Assembly (NCBI GenBank): GCA_029207755.1
Contig: JARCOQ010000001.1
Span: 92,057,637-92,121,636 of the forward strand
DNA length: 64,000 nucleotides
Direction of reading: 5' to 3'
Source of the DNA: Chamaea fasciata
Taxonomy: Eukaryota; Chordata; Aves; Passeriformes; Sylviidae
In this document: positions 1 to 14,284 of the stretch, piece by piece
How the letters are laid out: each line of letters begins with the position of its first letter
How positions within the stretch are numbered: position 1 is the stretch's first letter
Notes under the pieces: generated by a model
Told to the model about the DNA's origin: nothing
Databases searched by the model: none
The model's input: the letters and a program-made list of their open reading frames with translations, nothing else
Program-made: the position numbers and the translations under genes

Positions 1-845
1 TAATTCTCCAAAATTATGTTTTTACATTTCACTTGCAAAGTAGGAAAAGTTAATAAGCATTTTGGGAACTTAACATTATAAAAACCCTCATAGTTTGATT
101 GCTTCTGGCACTTAAAGTTATTAACTGTTTCACAAATATCTCGAAAAGGAAATAACGTATTTCTTGATATTCCCTGACATTAAAAACTTGTGTGTTTTTT
201 GAGTGCCAGTGCACTGGTACTTGTCGCTAGATGCTTACTTATTACAGCTTACAGGAAACTCATTCCAAATGAAAGTAGCTAAATGGTTTTGTTGGACCAA
301 ATCATTAGGTTTAAATGAGAGAGAAGCAGGGCTCTTCTTCCAAAAAGAAGACATAAAGCAGAAAAAAAGCCCCAAAACATTAACAAGGTAATGAAATAAG
401 GAGTTGTATCTGTTGTAAAATTAATGAGTTTTCTGGATTTTCTTGTCAGCAATGCAAATTAAGCCCTGCTATCTAATGTTGTAATCTGTTCTTGAAAGCA
501 GTAATTTCCTAGTTCATGGACTTCTTTAAATATTTTGAATTAATTGTAGTGAAGATGATAAAGAGCAGTTGCCCTTATAAGTAGGAGCATCTCTATAGAT
601 CTTAATTTTTATGATCTGCTTGATGGGTCTGAACAACTGGAGAACATTTTTACTCTCCAGGGTCAACAGTAAATTCAGATTTAGTGCTCTGAGCACTCAG
701 AAACACCAGATTCATGACCTCTGGTATTCTGTGACTTTCGCATTCCTCCTACTCTGCCTCCTCTCAGATTTCTGCATGGTCAGGGTTCCTCATTTTTATT
801 CCCCTTCTTCCAAAGATTACTATGTTTCTCTCCCTCCCTTCTCTG

Positions 846-846
<1 letters not shown>

Positions 847-878
<32 letters not shown>
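847..878. repeat. 32-base T homopolymer
   Basis: This is an uninterrupted T run of 32 bases, preceded by a pyrimidine-rich stretch (ctccctcccttctctgc). It could be the poly-A tail of an old minus-strand retroposed sequence, but I do not recognise any element on its right-hand side. It is likely to be length-variable. Confidence 0.95.
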
Positions 879-879
<1 letters not shown>

Positions 880-1847
880 ACCAACAACCCATCACTATAT
901 GCTTGTGAGTAAAACTGAGAAAACCAGACTTTTCCCATCATTTCATGTTGCTCTGCATTTTATTAGACTCTAATGCTTCTTCAAGCTGAACTGAAACTTG
1001 TTAAGGGATTTGAAGTACTATCATGATTATTATCTTGGGCCCTGTCACACATTCTTCTGTCTCCCAGAAACTGCTTTGTGTTAAAGATATGTGTCCTCAC
1101 ACATATGTGTACGTGCTTGTATGCTGTATGTAGCAATGTATATCGTTGGTAAGAGAATCAGGAATCGTTTTCAAAGGATGTATAATAGGATTTTTTGGTT
1201 TCGTTTTGTGTCATTGAATGGTACAAGCCTTATTTAGTGGATGATCTACCTGCATTCCAAGACTCTGGTTTGCATATGGTACAGAAAATATATTTGGTAT
1301 GATAATCTCAGAAAATGAGGTTTTTTAGAATTAGTGTATCCAGAGAGAGAGACTAAGGGAGAATAAATGCTTGTGAATTTTTTGTGAATTTTTGAGAAAA
1401 ATAAATGTACTGAGATTTAGAATTATATGAAGCATAATTTTTAAAATTAATTACAGTTTAAAGTATTTAGATCTTAACAGTTGGATTGGAAAGGCTTGAC
1501 TTGGGCAATGGGTGGGTATCAATTTGATCTGTAATTTCTCTTTTAAATAAAATTTAGTCAAAGAGTTTTGAGTTTTAAAAAGGAGAAAAGGAGCCTCTTC
1601 TGATATTGTAGGTAAGCAGGAATAATAAAAACATACGTCTGATAGAACAATTTGTTTGCCTAAAATTAATGTATTTTAAAATTAATTTCATTTATTTCAA
1701 AAGTTATAAAAGGTTGCTATAAAAATTAGGACTGTAACTACAGTGGCTTACTATTGTATGTATGTTTCTATTGGCGCTTTCACAGAATTATAACGTTCTG
1801 AATTTGAGAAATCTGCAAAACAGCTAATGTATATACATGTCATGTAA

Positions 1848-1850
<3 letters not shown>

Positions 1851-1883
<33 letters not shown>
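1851..1883. repeat. (TG)16 dinucleotide microsatellite
   Basis: This is an uninterrupted TG/CA tract of about 16.5 units, next to short alternating AT/CATG purine-pyrimidine sequence (about 1827-1850). The length makes it a likely polymorphic marker and a sequence that can adopt Z-DNA. Confidence 0.97.
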
Positions 1884-1886
<3 letters not shown>

Positions 1887-2367
1887 CCCAGAAGTAATAT
1901 TAGGATTGGTTTCTTCAATGAATCCCTCTCACACACAGATAATGTTAGGGTTGGTTTCCTCAGTGAATTCCTGTATTTGTGTCATATTTGAGTCTTCTTA
2001 TGGAGTTGAGCCTTATCTATATATACATTTCAATGCAGGATTAAGCACTGTTTTCATACTTGTCCTGGATTGTTGGTTTTTCTTTTCTACAAAGAGCGTG
2101 ATATTTTCTAGAAAAGATCTGTTTTCCTTACAGAAGCAATGCTCACTTCTTATTTACTGATGAAGCAACACTGTAGGTTGGAGTGGAAAAGTACATTCTG
2201 ATGTTATGTACCACAGACGTTTTTCGAAATGTTTAAGAAGTGTAATTTTGGGTTGCAAACATACAAATATTCTTAGTATTTAAGCTTTTATATTTAGATG
2301 CTTCAGCTATTATAAGGAGTGAATGTGGTAGGGTAAAAAAAGAAAAAAAGTATCATTTCCTGTGTAT

Positions 2368-2383
2368 ATATACACGTGTATAT
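2368..2383. repeat. 16-bp perfect palindrome with CACGTG core
   Basis: The 16 bases centred between 2375 and 2376 read the same on both strands and contain the E-box CACGTG at 2373-2378. It lies in alternating purine-pyrimidine sequence, so chance or microsatellite origin is as likely as a bHLH-ZIP site. Confidence 0.6.
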
Positions 2384-2929
2384 GTATCTGTATGTAAATA
2401 TCAAATGCAGGCACACAGAGCAGGCAGCATGCATTGCTAAGCTCCTTGTGAATGTTTAAAATTGGGAATTTTGTAAATTACATACAACTGCTTTTCCAGA
2501 AAGTGCAAATGTGTGAAAAAACTGCCAGGATGTGCTTTGTTGACAGATTTGCTAATGCAGTTGTCTCAGTGATTTGGTTGAGGCTGTATGTCAGGCAGCC
2601 TGCAAAGCATTTGCTGTGGGTTTAGTGTCATATGATGTCTAGTGTTTTTCAAAATTGGGTCGTTTAATTATTCACCCTTTTAAGCCCCAACTTAAAATCT
2701 TGGACAGAGCTTTGTCTTCTCAGCTTTGTCATTGTAGGGCTTTGAAGAGGCTGGGGAGGAAGGCTTTTACTGCCTTGCAAAGAAGCAATTCAGAAACAAA
2801 AAAAAGAAAAGATTCTGTATATGTCTTCTCTGCAGCTGACAGGCAAGTGTCGGTTGTGTGCCTGTGCACGCACGAGATTAGGGACATGCTCTGTATTAAG
2901 GCTGTTGTACAAGGCTTGCTATATCTTTA

Positions 2930-3480
2930 ATAAGGGTGTCATGAAATTTGCCTTCACGTTCCTTTCTGATTCATTTGGTTGAAGAGCAGAAGGAAAGTGT
3001 GTGGCTCTGCCTATGGTTTCTCTACCATTGTTTACTGTGTATTATATCGTGTAATCCGTCAGCCAATTTTAATTTCACAAGCTACTCATTGTGTTTAAAC
3101 AGTGCGTTTCTTATATTAAATATTTATGGAAGTCTTTGGGAAGAATACATTAAAATGGCAGATGGAGGTCGTTTCAAGCATTCTCTTGATTGAAGGCTGG
3201 GGACCCCTGTGAATTTGAAGTCTGCTTTCAAGGAAAGTTCACAATGTCTGATTATAACCCAGGCAGGCAAGAATTCCACCAATTCCCTGCACTGTGATTT
3301 CAAAAAGCAATGGCTGCCTATAATCTTCATGCTTCAGCACCTTTCGTTTTGAAATCATTTGCAAGTGCACTGAAGAATGGTGAACAAAAGCATTTACAGT
3401 TGTATTGCTTATTAATAATTCAACAGACCTGCAACTTTTGCACATTAAGATTACTCATTGACTTTTAACTACCAAAGCTA
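2930..3480. promoter_or_regulatory. possible conserved noncoding block
   Basis: This stretch has balanced base composition, no simple repeats and many homeodomain-like ATTA/TAAT cores, with a CAGATG E-box near 3159. It looks like the enhancer-type sequence found in introns of genes next to developmental regulators. No comparison was possible here; the call rests on composition and gene context only. Confidence 0.22.
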
Positions 3481-4350
3481 CGAGGAAAATCTGGTTTTGG
3501 ATGAGGGGACTGAGGTGTGCATTTCAGACTCACAGTGGTAATAGGGGACTTTTGTGGGCCAGCAGAGGGGATGATGTTATGTCAGGCAGGTGAGGTTGTC
3601 CTCAAAGGTTGCAGCTGAGGTTTGCTACTGCTCAGCCTCAGCCAGCTGACCTTGCTGCTCTGCATTGCTGCTTCTCCTGAAGATGCCATGAGCATCCCTG
3701 CTGATGTGCAAGGGCTGATTTTGCTTTTTTTCTTGTTAGAAGCTTTTACTCCAAAACCTTTTCCTTTGCTCTAGTGGAAATGTTTTCAATATCTATGTGA
3801 GAAAATAAATCTAAGCTGCTGTGTTTTCTCAAAATAAAAATATAGTACAGGAGATGTAGTCTTTTATACAAGAATTAATAAGACTGAAGGCATATCCTGG
3901 AACTGCCTTTTTTTGATAACTTGACATTAAAAACAAATTGAAATGATAGAGAAATGATTAAGAAAGCACACAGTAAGGTAGCATCTAATAGACAATTTTA
4001 AATGTTTTTATTCTTCATTAATTTATAAGCATATGCAAATGTGATATGAAATTGATGGTGTCTCAAATAATAAGGTGAAAGAGAAATTACAGAAATGCTG
4101 GCATAGAGAGACAAAAACGGTCCATTAGGATATATTAATAATATTAAAAAAAAATTAAAAAGCTCAGCAACCCCAAAACAAAACAAACCATCATTAGAGA
4201 AGGCATTGCATTTATCAAGCTTCAGGATAGTAGCCATATAGGAGAGTTTCTTTGCGAAAAATATAATAATTAATGTGTTAGCCACTAGAGGAACCTACCT
4301 TTTTTCTTGTTATTTGCTTGAATAATTCTAGTGTTTTCTCAATGTAAATG

Positions 4351-4382
4351 ATATTAATTTATATTAAATATAAATTTAATAT
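4351..4382. repeat. AT-only near-perfect inverted repeat
   Basis: The stretch of about 32 bases consists only of A and T. Its left arm (atattaattta) and right arm (taaatttaatat) are near-complementary, so it could form a cruciform. Chance is possible in DNA this AT-rich. Confidence 0.5.
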
Positions 4383-7300
4383 TTGGACTTTTTGACATTT
4401 GCCACTTAAACCATATTTATACTTCTGCAAATCATAAATTCTGAAAAGTTCAATTATGAAAAAATCTGTTTTGTCATTGCACATTACCTTATAAAAGTGT
4501 ATACAATGTGTAGTAGACACTTATTTCATATTGGACATATTGTGCCCATGAATTTGATGGAAAGACAGAGTTCTTGCTGCAAAGCGTCTCTTGTCAGAGC
4601 AAACAGCAGGTAACCATAGCAGAAGTCTCTATACCTGAAATGCAGGAAAATGAATTGACCCTTCTGGGTTTTGTGTAGAGAGATTAGACATCCTTATTAC
4701 TTCTGCAACTACAAATTTGGTTTCATTTTTTGTGATTATTCTGTCTATGTGAATCATTATGGCAGCTGTGTAGTCTGTGCAGGTGGAGTGACTCAATGAT
4801 ATCTCTCGACCTTAAATAATACTGACCCCAAGGAGGAGGTGCTAATGATGGAGGTTGTTACCAATAACAGCAGTTTTGGAGTCAGTTTTACTCCCTCAGC
4901 AGTTCTTATATCTTAAGATTTGATTCAAATTTAGAATTTTCATACATATCTCTGAGAAGTTATGTGTATATTACTTTTACAATCTTGCCTGTCAACCATT
5001 TTTTTTCATTTATGTGAGTGTAATGTATATTTGTTGCTGTTTTTCTTTTTACTTAAAAACTTGTGGTTTTTCTTTTAGTTTATTTTAAATGATATATTGG
5101 ATGTTTTCAAGCTTCCTGAACACATGGATAATAAAGTTAGGCCTGAATTCACATCTAAAAAAATAATTTCCATAGAAAATTGAGGGAGAAATTTCTTATG
5201 CATGAAATTTAAACTGTAATTCTAGCATTGTTTGGCCATGTTGCTATAATATATTCACTGTAAAAACTAGAAGCTGTGTAAATAAGTGAGTGGCAGTTGC
5301 CCCAGGCAGAAATTTTTACTGATTCAATGAGATAAAAGTAATTAAGAAACATGTAGACTGATGGGTAATTAAATCCATGGGAAGCGTTTTGTAACTAATT
5401 ACTACGTTCTAATCACAGATTGCTTTCTATTTGTCAAGGTAAGTGTATATAATTACACAGTTCCCATTTTCTTTCATCTAAAATCATCTCAGTTGGATGA
5501 GTATTTTTTAAGCAAGCCCAGACCTCTTCGTTTTTGGCAGTTCTTTTTCCTTGGAATAGAACAAAGTGGTGGTCATCTTATTGCCTAGATGCAGGTGGCA
5601 CAGTTGTCTGCATTTAGCACTGATGCTCTCTGCCATGCTTGCATCACGTCCTGCTCTGTGACACCTCATTCTCATTGCTCTTGGTGTTCCTACTCTGTTT
5701 AGATACCTAATGACATTCTGGTACACATCACTAGACTGAATCGAAGCTCCAGTGTTTAGGCATCTGAATTGCATGTCTTTGTCTCTGCTTTTCAAGTGCA
5801 AATATTTTAATACTTCAAATAAAAAGGTTTCTTTCTGTTAGGAAGAGCGATATGGTTTAGATAAAGCTTTGTAAGTAAGTGCTTAGGCAGAGCTCAGCTG
5901 CCTATTTTCCTAATGTGACATTTCAGTTTCTCCTTCAGTTGGTTTATGTTTTCAGTTTGACAAGGTGTTTGAGGAAAATATAACTCCATATCTATACTTG
6001 ATGTTGCCTTAGAATATGGGATTCCCCAATATGTCTCACCAAAGCCCACATTTCCCTTGAATTGAGACCAAAGCCTGGAATAGAGAGGATATAAAATATT
6101 GTATCAATCCTTGGAATTACTGTTCAGTACACTGTCTTTTATTTTAAAATCATGGATTCATCTATAATCAGTTAACTTGGCATTTTCTCAGGCCTTGTTT
6201 ACACCTTGACAGGTGACTGAAGTAGGTATCATGAGGAAGTGTTGCTCTGTTGTGTCAGGGAGCTGCCAAGAGTACTCAGTAACCTTGTTCTGCTTTTCTC
6301 CAGTGGTGGTCAGACTGTATGATTTGGGAACAGTGAAAGAGGCGAGGCAGCCTGAGGTGAGGCTCAGCTTAAGCCTTGCATGGCTTCCCAGCTTCATGGC
6401 CCTCCCATGTCAGTGATTACAGTCTGAAAATCATCTTTAATAGCCTCTTCTTCATAAATTTTCTTACAGACTCCTACAGTTCCAGTCTCTGCAGCAGCCC
6501 ATAGCAATGAGTTTCTTACTTTCTGTTTGCAGTAATCTTTTTTTTTTTCTTTCTTTTACTTAAAGCTTCATTGGTTCTATTATATTATGGAATCTGAAAT
6601 ACTGAAAATAGGTGCATCGTCATTTTCCTGATGATTTTCTTGGCAAAGTCATGGTTTTGTAGATCTTTGTTGTATTCTCCTTCACCTCTGTAATTCTCAA
6701 ACCGAATTGTGGATTAACATTTCTTGTGTCTGCTTATTACAGTCTTCTTTATGATAACTTCTGTGAAGAAATGCCATGATAAAATTCAGAATTTTGAAAT
6801 ACCAAAGGTGTGTGAAGAGGCATAGCATTAGCTTCTTTTTAGTTTTGTATTCTCTTTTTATTCAGTGTTTGCATTCTGCCACTTTTTTTTTGATTGGTGT
6901 TAATTAGTTAGATAGTGTTTTCAAAAAATGATCTAGAGAAAAATTTATCTGCCTTATCCAGGCTGCATGATTTTGAGCCCATGGTTTTTCAGGGTTTAAT
7001 TTAAATTTTTTTTGGTGGTGTGCAATTTTGTGCCAATTTAGTTTTGGCTTCCTGTGCATAATTTTATGTCATCACAAATTTTTTTTGTGTTCCTATTCCA
7101 CAATTTTTTTCAGGTTGTTTGCCTCTTGAACACACAAATCCTCATACAAATGTGGTAATTTCTATTGTAAAAGCTGGCAAATTATTTCTAATAGTTGCCT
7201 CCTATCTGTAGCAAGGCAGTCCACAAGAGTTAGCAGTCCTTCTATCCCATGAGATATTGCTTTCTCTGCAAGTTGTTGGTGAAGGACATTTGAGGGCTGT

Positions 7301-10300
7301 TTGGAATTCCATATGCACCATTTTCTCTATATGTTAACTAAATTATGGAAAAAGTGTAATAAACACATGAATTCACATAAGCATAAGGATTAACATTGAC
7401 ATAAATACAAGTTGCCCTTAATGTGGCAGGGAGTTCCATTAAGAATTTAGAAAGAGTGGTACCAGAATAAAATGTTATACTCACCTTCATATAACATGCA
7501 ATTTGGGGCTCAAAGGTATTTAATCTCTTATGCTTTAAATTCTTCATAGTATTTTTAATTTTAAATACTTAGTTTGAATACTTAATAGATGCGTTCCTTA
7601 TGCAGAATGTTTCTGCAGCATATCAATTATTAAAACAAGTCAGAGTGAAACTTGGTAGGGCTTACATTCTTGCATCAGGAATGGAGAAGTTAAATATCAC
7701 TCACATCCTTTTGTATAGTGCAGGTCTGATTTGATTTGCACCATTCTAGGAGGCTTGAACTTGGAATTGTAGCTCTTACAGAGCTTTTTTGAGATCCACG
7801 TTATCAAATTTGTATGTATAATGAAAAACACTTTCCAGCACCTGTGGCAGCTGAAATTTTGGGACCCGTAAGTTGAGCACAGTAGCTATTTTGTAGTAGT
7901 TGAAAATCTACTGAGCTGATCTTGAGAAATGAGAAGTTGATTTGAGGGGAGAGAAGCCCTAATATGAACAGGCAGAAGCTGAAATTTTACTTTCAAAGCT
8001 GACAGAAGCTTGCAGTGAGCTCCCAGAGACAGCCTCAGCCTCCTCCCGCTCTTGGCCCTTTGTACTGGCTCCTGTACTGCCGTCTCCCCTAGGATGGATG
8101 ATGCACTGGATGGCTGCTCTGTGAACATCTGGACAGCTAGTCTGGATTGCAATAGCCTTATGAGGATGCAGACAGATTAGGTTTAGTCATTCTTAGTCAA
8201 TTAATTTCCCTATCCTTTTCACTGCAGGATGGAGGAGAAGAGAAATAGGTGGCTGGAGAAAAGTTGTGACTATTTAAGATGCCATACTATTCTTCTTTGT
8301 TTTGTTTTCATCATTTCTTACCCCTGGATACATCTCTTCATTCTTTCTAAGCAGCAGTTTACATTGGTCAGTGTCAGCGCTGTCCACTGTTAAATGTTCT
8401 TCCTTCCAACTGCTTTTTCTGGTTACATTGCTTACTGAGGAGCCCGAACGGGAGGCCATGTAAGAAAGCTGTTTCTCAGCAGAAAATTTAGCAATTAAGA
8501 AACAAGGGGGAGGGGGGAGGGAAAGCTTGTCTCCTCAGCTTGCTGTTTGATTTTGTGTAAAGATAAGTAGGGGGCATAAACTTGGAGCATATAGGAGTGT
8601 GAGACCACTGTAGATCCAAGAGAGATCCTTTTAAGATTCTTGTAGAATGGGACCCTTAAAAGAAAAACAAGGGCTTGGAAGAAGCAGAACAGATTTGGCA
8701 AGACAAGTCGACTTGATTGTCAGGCTTTGCCTGCAAAGAAGTGCTCATGTTTGATGAAGAAATGTCTGTGGAGAATTTCCTTTAGGCTGCAGCAGTGTTG
8801 AAACTGATGTGTCATAATTTCAGTCTGTAGAGGGGGCTTAGAAGGGAGGAGTGAAGGAAAAATATCTTGATCTCCTGAAATAACTGCTCCAGACAAATGT
8901 GACTTCTAAGAGCTATCATGTGTACGGTTTTCACTTCCAGTATCCAAACTGGTGATATAAGAGCATGGTTTCTACAAAAGGTGCATTGAGTTGATGTTTA
9001 TACAGTGCCTGGCACTGGTTAGAGTCATATGTATTACTACCATGTTAGAACTAAATATGGTAAGAAGAAAACTTATCTACTAACTTTTTAGATATAGAAA
9101 GATAAATGAGATGAAGGCCACTCTTTCAAAAAGCACTTTGTTTTACTATTCCTAACATGCATTAATTATTTGAAATAAAAGTTCACATCTCCATTGGCTG
9201 ACATAGCCATGAAGTGTTTTCAGTTTAAAAGAGAGCTGATTAAATGCTCTTTGTAGGATAAGATGAATGTTGTTTATTTACTGAGATCATTCAGGCATCA
9301 ACAAATAATGCTAACATTACAGAGTGTGATATGATTCTTTTTAAAGAACCATTTTTAAAGAAATTAAATTAAATATGACCAGACCACAGGCACAGCTGCT
9401 GCATAAGCACACAATCTAGCTTGAAATAAGCAACTGTTTTGGTTTTTTTTGTTTTTCTCCTAGTACTTTAACTTCAGCCCATCGTTTTATTTTTCAAGGT
9501 TCTCTGGTAGATTTGTTTTCTGTCGAATAAGTGTCTGGGATAGTGGCTGCAAGCTAGGTCATTTGGATGTGTCCAAGCAAAAACAGTAATGCACGATGTA
9601 TGCACTGTATTATTTGTATTATTCCTTTAAATTAGCACTTTGTTTAGAACTTTATACAGGCAGCAAATTGGTGATATATGAGCCATCAAAAACCTTTCAG
9701 GTTTCCAGTCTCCTCTAAATTGGATTGTATTCAAGTTAATCTGAGACAAAATGCATTATTGCCTTTACATGGAGTCATCCAGTCCCTCACGTTTCAGAAA
9801 TCTGAGGAAAAAAAATTAATCCAGTAGTTGCAGCTATAGTGAAGTTGTTTATATTTTCTTCCACTGACTTAAACAATGTTAATTTCCTCGTCCTGACTCT
9901 AGTGAATTTTTTAAGAAACAAATGTTTTAATTTATGTTACAGAATTCAAACATACATTTTAATTAATAACATTGGAATGCTTCAGATTAGAAACTAGAGA
10001 GTGGCCCTCAGATGCTTAGGTAAACTACCTTTTTTAGAGAGGCAGATGCCGATAATTTGAGGTGAACTCCCTAGAATGTCAGTAGAGTTTCTTTAGTGTA
10101 GAAATAACTTCAGCTACTCTTTCAATGTATTTATTCTCCGTATAGATGTGTTCAATCCTTATAAGCCATGTAAATTTACTGTTCTGTAGTAATGTTTCTT
10201 TGGAAACTTCGTGCTTTGCTTTATCTTTACAATGCTGGTGTGTTGAACTGCATTTTTTTAGAATATATCTTTATTAGGAAACACAACTTTGGAACAAAAG

Positions 10301-11512
10301 CATGTATTCTTTAGTTTCTCTTTGTCATTCAAGGTGGGCTAAATAACAAGATGCTTGTCTTAGTTCTGTTTCTGACAGATATTTAGGTGGTCCTGTATCT
10401 TCCCATTAAATAATTGGAACTGCGAAAAATTCTTTACTGGCAGTCTGCACCTTGGCTAATTGGTGCTGAGGATGTCACTAGTCAGATCCAAGGACCTCCT
10501 GCTGCTGGTTTCCCAAGTTACAAATCAGAATTAGCTGCTGACAGCCAGCCAAATAACTTCAGCAAATACTTAGGACAATGGGCACTGAAAGGCACCAAGT
10601 CTGTGAAGTAAGTCAGTGGTTTATAGACACTGAAGCATTCCTGAGGATCTTTTAAGCTGAGCCACATGGTGCTCAGCTAGGAAATTGATTGATGGTTTTA
10701 CAAAGAAAAAAAAATGTTTATGAAAGAATGCTTTTCTTACAGATTATCCTGCATTAATATATATCTGATGTGCCTGGCAATGTTTCAGCAATTGGATGTT
10801 TTCCAAGCCTTGACACTTCTGCAAGACACAATGGAGTTTGTCTAGCAGCACAGAGCTTTTTGTTTTATGATCCTGTTTTTAATGAGGCAGACACTTTCCT
10901 AAGAATTATCCTCCTCTAAATCAGTAACACTTGTACATTGTGATCCTTACATGCTAAATTGTTTATCCAGGCTAAAGTAGAGTCCATTTTGCAAATTTTT
11001 GCATCTTATCCAGAATTTCTGTCTTACTATATCATTCTGTTTCAGTGGTTGGATTAAACAAAAAAGATAGCAGAAGGTCTTGTGAATTGAAGAAGAATTA
11101 TAGACTGCATACAAAATGTTCTAGCAAGATTCATATATCCCAAAAATACACTCAGAGGTGTTTAAATGACCTTTGTAAAGACCAGTGCTCAAGGATATCA
11201 ATGGGAGCTGGAAGACTGAATGCGTTTGTACATCTGTCTGTAGTAATTTTAACAGAACTAGACAAAAGTTTGGTATTAAATGTCTTTGTTGGACTTATTT
11301 ACAAGTGAATTTCTGTAACAAGTGCTGTTAAATTTTTGTATTTTGTGTACTGTTTTATAGAGGGGAAAAAAGGTATTAATATACAGTGGGGAGAATTGTT
11401 AAATTCTTCCTCTCCATCTGGGAAGACAGCAGAGCTTAGTAATTCTGAAGCTGCAGCACAGAAATTGGTCAGGCTATGGTTCCCTTATGTTAAATTTATA
11501 ATTAAGGCCTGG

Positions 11513-11537
11513 AACAAACAAACAAATAAATAAATAA
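11513..11537. repeat. short (AAAC)n(AAAT)n tetranucleotide tract
   Basis: About three AAAC units change into about three AAAT units. It is a short compound microsatellite with no recognised element attached. Confidence 0.8.
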
Positions 11538-14284
11538 TTTTACTTTGAAATTGGACTTACATCTAGTCCCCCTAACGTCACGTGAATGATTTTTTAAAGC
11601 CAAAACATCTTTGTATGATTCAAAATGATTGAAAAGATATGTGTGCTTTCTTTTATGAGAGAAGCTTTTACAAACCATCACTGAGGCTGAATTATTTCTC
11701 ATTACTAGCAGAGAGTGGTTCATTTAAATTGCATCTAAGGTCATTGACAGGGCAGGTTGAAGGAGAGGAAAGAGAGGAGATATGCATTGTGGTTAAATGT
11801 GTTGGAACAGACCTGCAAAATAAAATAAAGACTGTCAGATAGTCTCAATATTTGTTCTGTCATGCATAGAAACATACACAGAGAGAATATGCAGAAAAAC
11901 CATTGCTCCAGTGGCTTGCATTCAAGCATATGGTTTGATGAATTGCCTGGAGCCCTGGTGATAAAGAATATTAACAACCTGAAGATGGCAAATCATTTAA
12001 CTGATCCATACTATTGATTATTGTCACATACTATTCTTTAGGTTTAAGTAGAAGTAAGCTAAAGTATTTGCACAAGTAATTATAATTACAAGTTGTAAGT
12101 TCTCATGAATCTGTACTTTTATTTATGCAGTGCTTGTGATATTTTTTTGAAGACCAGCTTTTTTGTGATGTGTTACAGCCTGTTTTCCCAAGTTTGGTGC
12201 CCTGTGATAATGATAGACTTCTCCACCAGTATGAGCCCCACTTTTTTCCCTGTGTGATATTCCAGGCTGTTGGCTATACCCAAATAAACTGAGAGGCAGT
12301 CCTGCCTGCTTTCCCTTGTAGTGGGAGACATGCTTGGGGTATGCTTCTCTGGCTGGTTACTGTTGTTCATTAAACTTGTGGGAACTTACTGTTGTTGAGA
12401 AATCTATTTTTCTGCCAAATTTCATAGAAATTGGTCAATGAATTCATAAGTCACTGGAATAGAATGATATATGCACAACATGGTCATGGAAGCTTTGTTT
12501 TCCTAAGTATCCTGATTAAAGCTGTATTTTTAAATATAAGCATAAGGAATCTGAGTCCACATTGGAGACTTGAGTAGGGAGATTCAGTTACCAGTATTGG
12601 GATCTGCTAACTCAATTCTTAGTAAAAGCAAAAGAGAAGTTGTTTTAAAAAATAGAAGCTGAATGTTGTCCATTCCTCTTTATTCCTAAAACCCATTCTG
12701 ATTGATTTAAACTAATATTTCATAAGTAAGAGTGGCATCAAAACTCCTGTTTGAATAGTAACTCTAAGCCTAAACAAATGAGGGGAAACTTTGTAATAAT
12801 CCCAAGGTGACTGGATATTTTGTTCAGCTGGAGGAAAGGAATGCATTTCTTTTGAAAATTTTCTTTTAAGAGGTTTTAGTTTATTTTTCTGTGCCAATCT
12901 GTAGTTAAGACTCTGGTGTTACTGAATAGAGCCAGTTTTGCTTGTTTCTCTAATTTGTGTTTGTGTTCATGCGTTCACACTCAATCTTAAAAGACTTCTT
13001 TCCCATGGCATCTCAAACAGTATCTGAGATACTACACGTGTGTCTGGAGCTTCTCTGTAATTTTCAGGGAAGTGCTTTCATACTGTACATCACTTTCGGG
13101 TTTATGCTTAAATGTTTCACTATGTTCTGTGATTTGTATTTAGGATTTTGGCATCCTTTTTGGTTTTCTTTGAGGCAAGCGGTTGAAATAGATAATTGCT
13201 CTCATTATTTTACTAGAGGATGGAGACAGGAGAGAGAAAATATTAGAAGGAATCTTTCTGAAAATATGGTTAACTCACAAAGCCACTTTATTCCCATGTC
13301 TATTAAGCAATTGTTTCTGTTCATACAAAAACAAGGTATATAACACAATGTAAGTTGCAGCCAAATTGTTAACGTTGCATAGGGACAAAAAGATGTCTTA
13401 TGCTACTAATTAAGAGTTACTATAAGCTCTTTATTAGATTATTTGGATATTACAGTGCATGACCCAAGGCTAAAGTTCATGTTCTTAAAAAGAAATTATT
13501 GACAATCAAGATATGCTATTTGAGAAAAGACATTTCTCCCATTTCTGAAACAGACTAAACCCAGACCTTTCATTAGGTTTTTTTTGTTTTTTTTCTAGCA
13601 TTGCTAAAGCTTGTGGCATATGTCGAAGTGACAAATGGTGTATGAACATGCAGCAAGTTTCTTCTGCCACGGGGCAGAGTATTTTATGATACACATTTTA
13701 ATTTTTTTGGTTGTACTTTGAGTTGGATATTTGATGACTTTGTAGGATATTGTCTGTATTTTATTTCTTTATCCAACTTAGTGATAAGCATTTTGCATTT
13801 TTAGTAAAACTGCTCTGCAAACTATCCCATCTATCATTATCAGAAAACATAAACATGTACAAGAAAGTGCTTCTTTATCTGTTGGATCATATTTCTTTAA
13901 AAAAAAAAAAAGAGAAACATTTTGGAATAGCATTTGTGTTTGATTTATGTTTCCTCTAGAACGTTTGGGTTTGGAATTATTTTCAGTGTTCATAGGGAAA
14001 GAAAATTTTTCTTTAAGTTCCTCTAAAAATAATGTAATAGTGGAATTCTGAAGCTTGATTTCAATCCTACGATTACATGGATTAGTCATCCATAGTAATA
14101 TTGCTCTAAGTTTTGAAAGGCTGAATATTTTACATTTTAATACAACTTCTTACAGATGTCCATGCTAACTGACAGAACTGGTGCTGCCTGGAAAAGTCTT
14201 TCTTCAACCTAATTTTCAATTGAAACTTCTGGTATGCAGTGGCCATGGGCAAGAGCACCATCCCAGACAAACTGCAGCACTCAC

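Noticed and set aside
611..880. Open frame ending in poly-Phe
   Set aside because: The end is an artefact of the 32-base T run.
1837..2160. 107-codon open frame across the TG microsatellite
   Set aside because: It exists only because (TG)n lacks stop codons; the rest is low complexity.
12957..13343. 128-codon + strand open frame
   Set aside because: The translation is rich in F, L and C from AT-rich DNA, shows no domain or repeated motif, and has no splice or promoter context.
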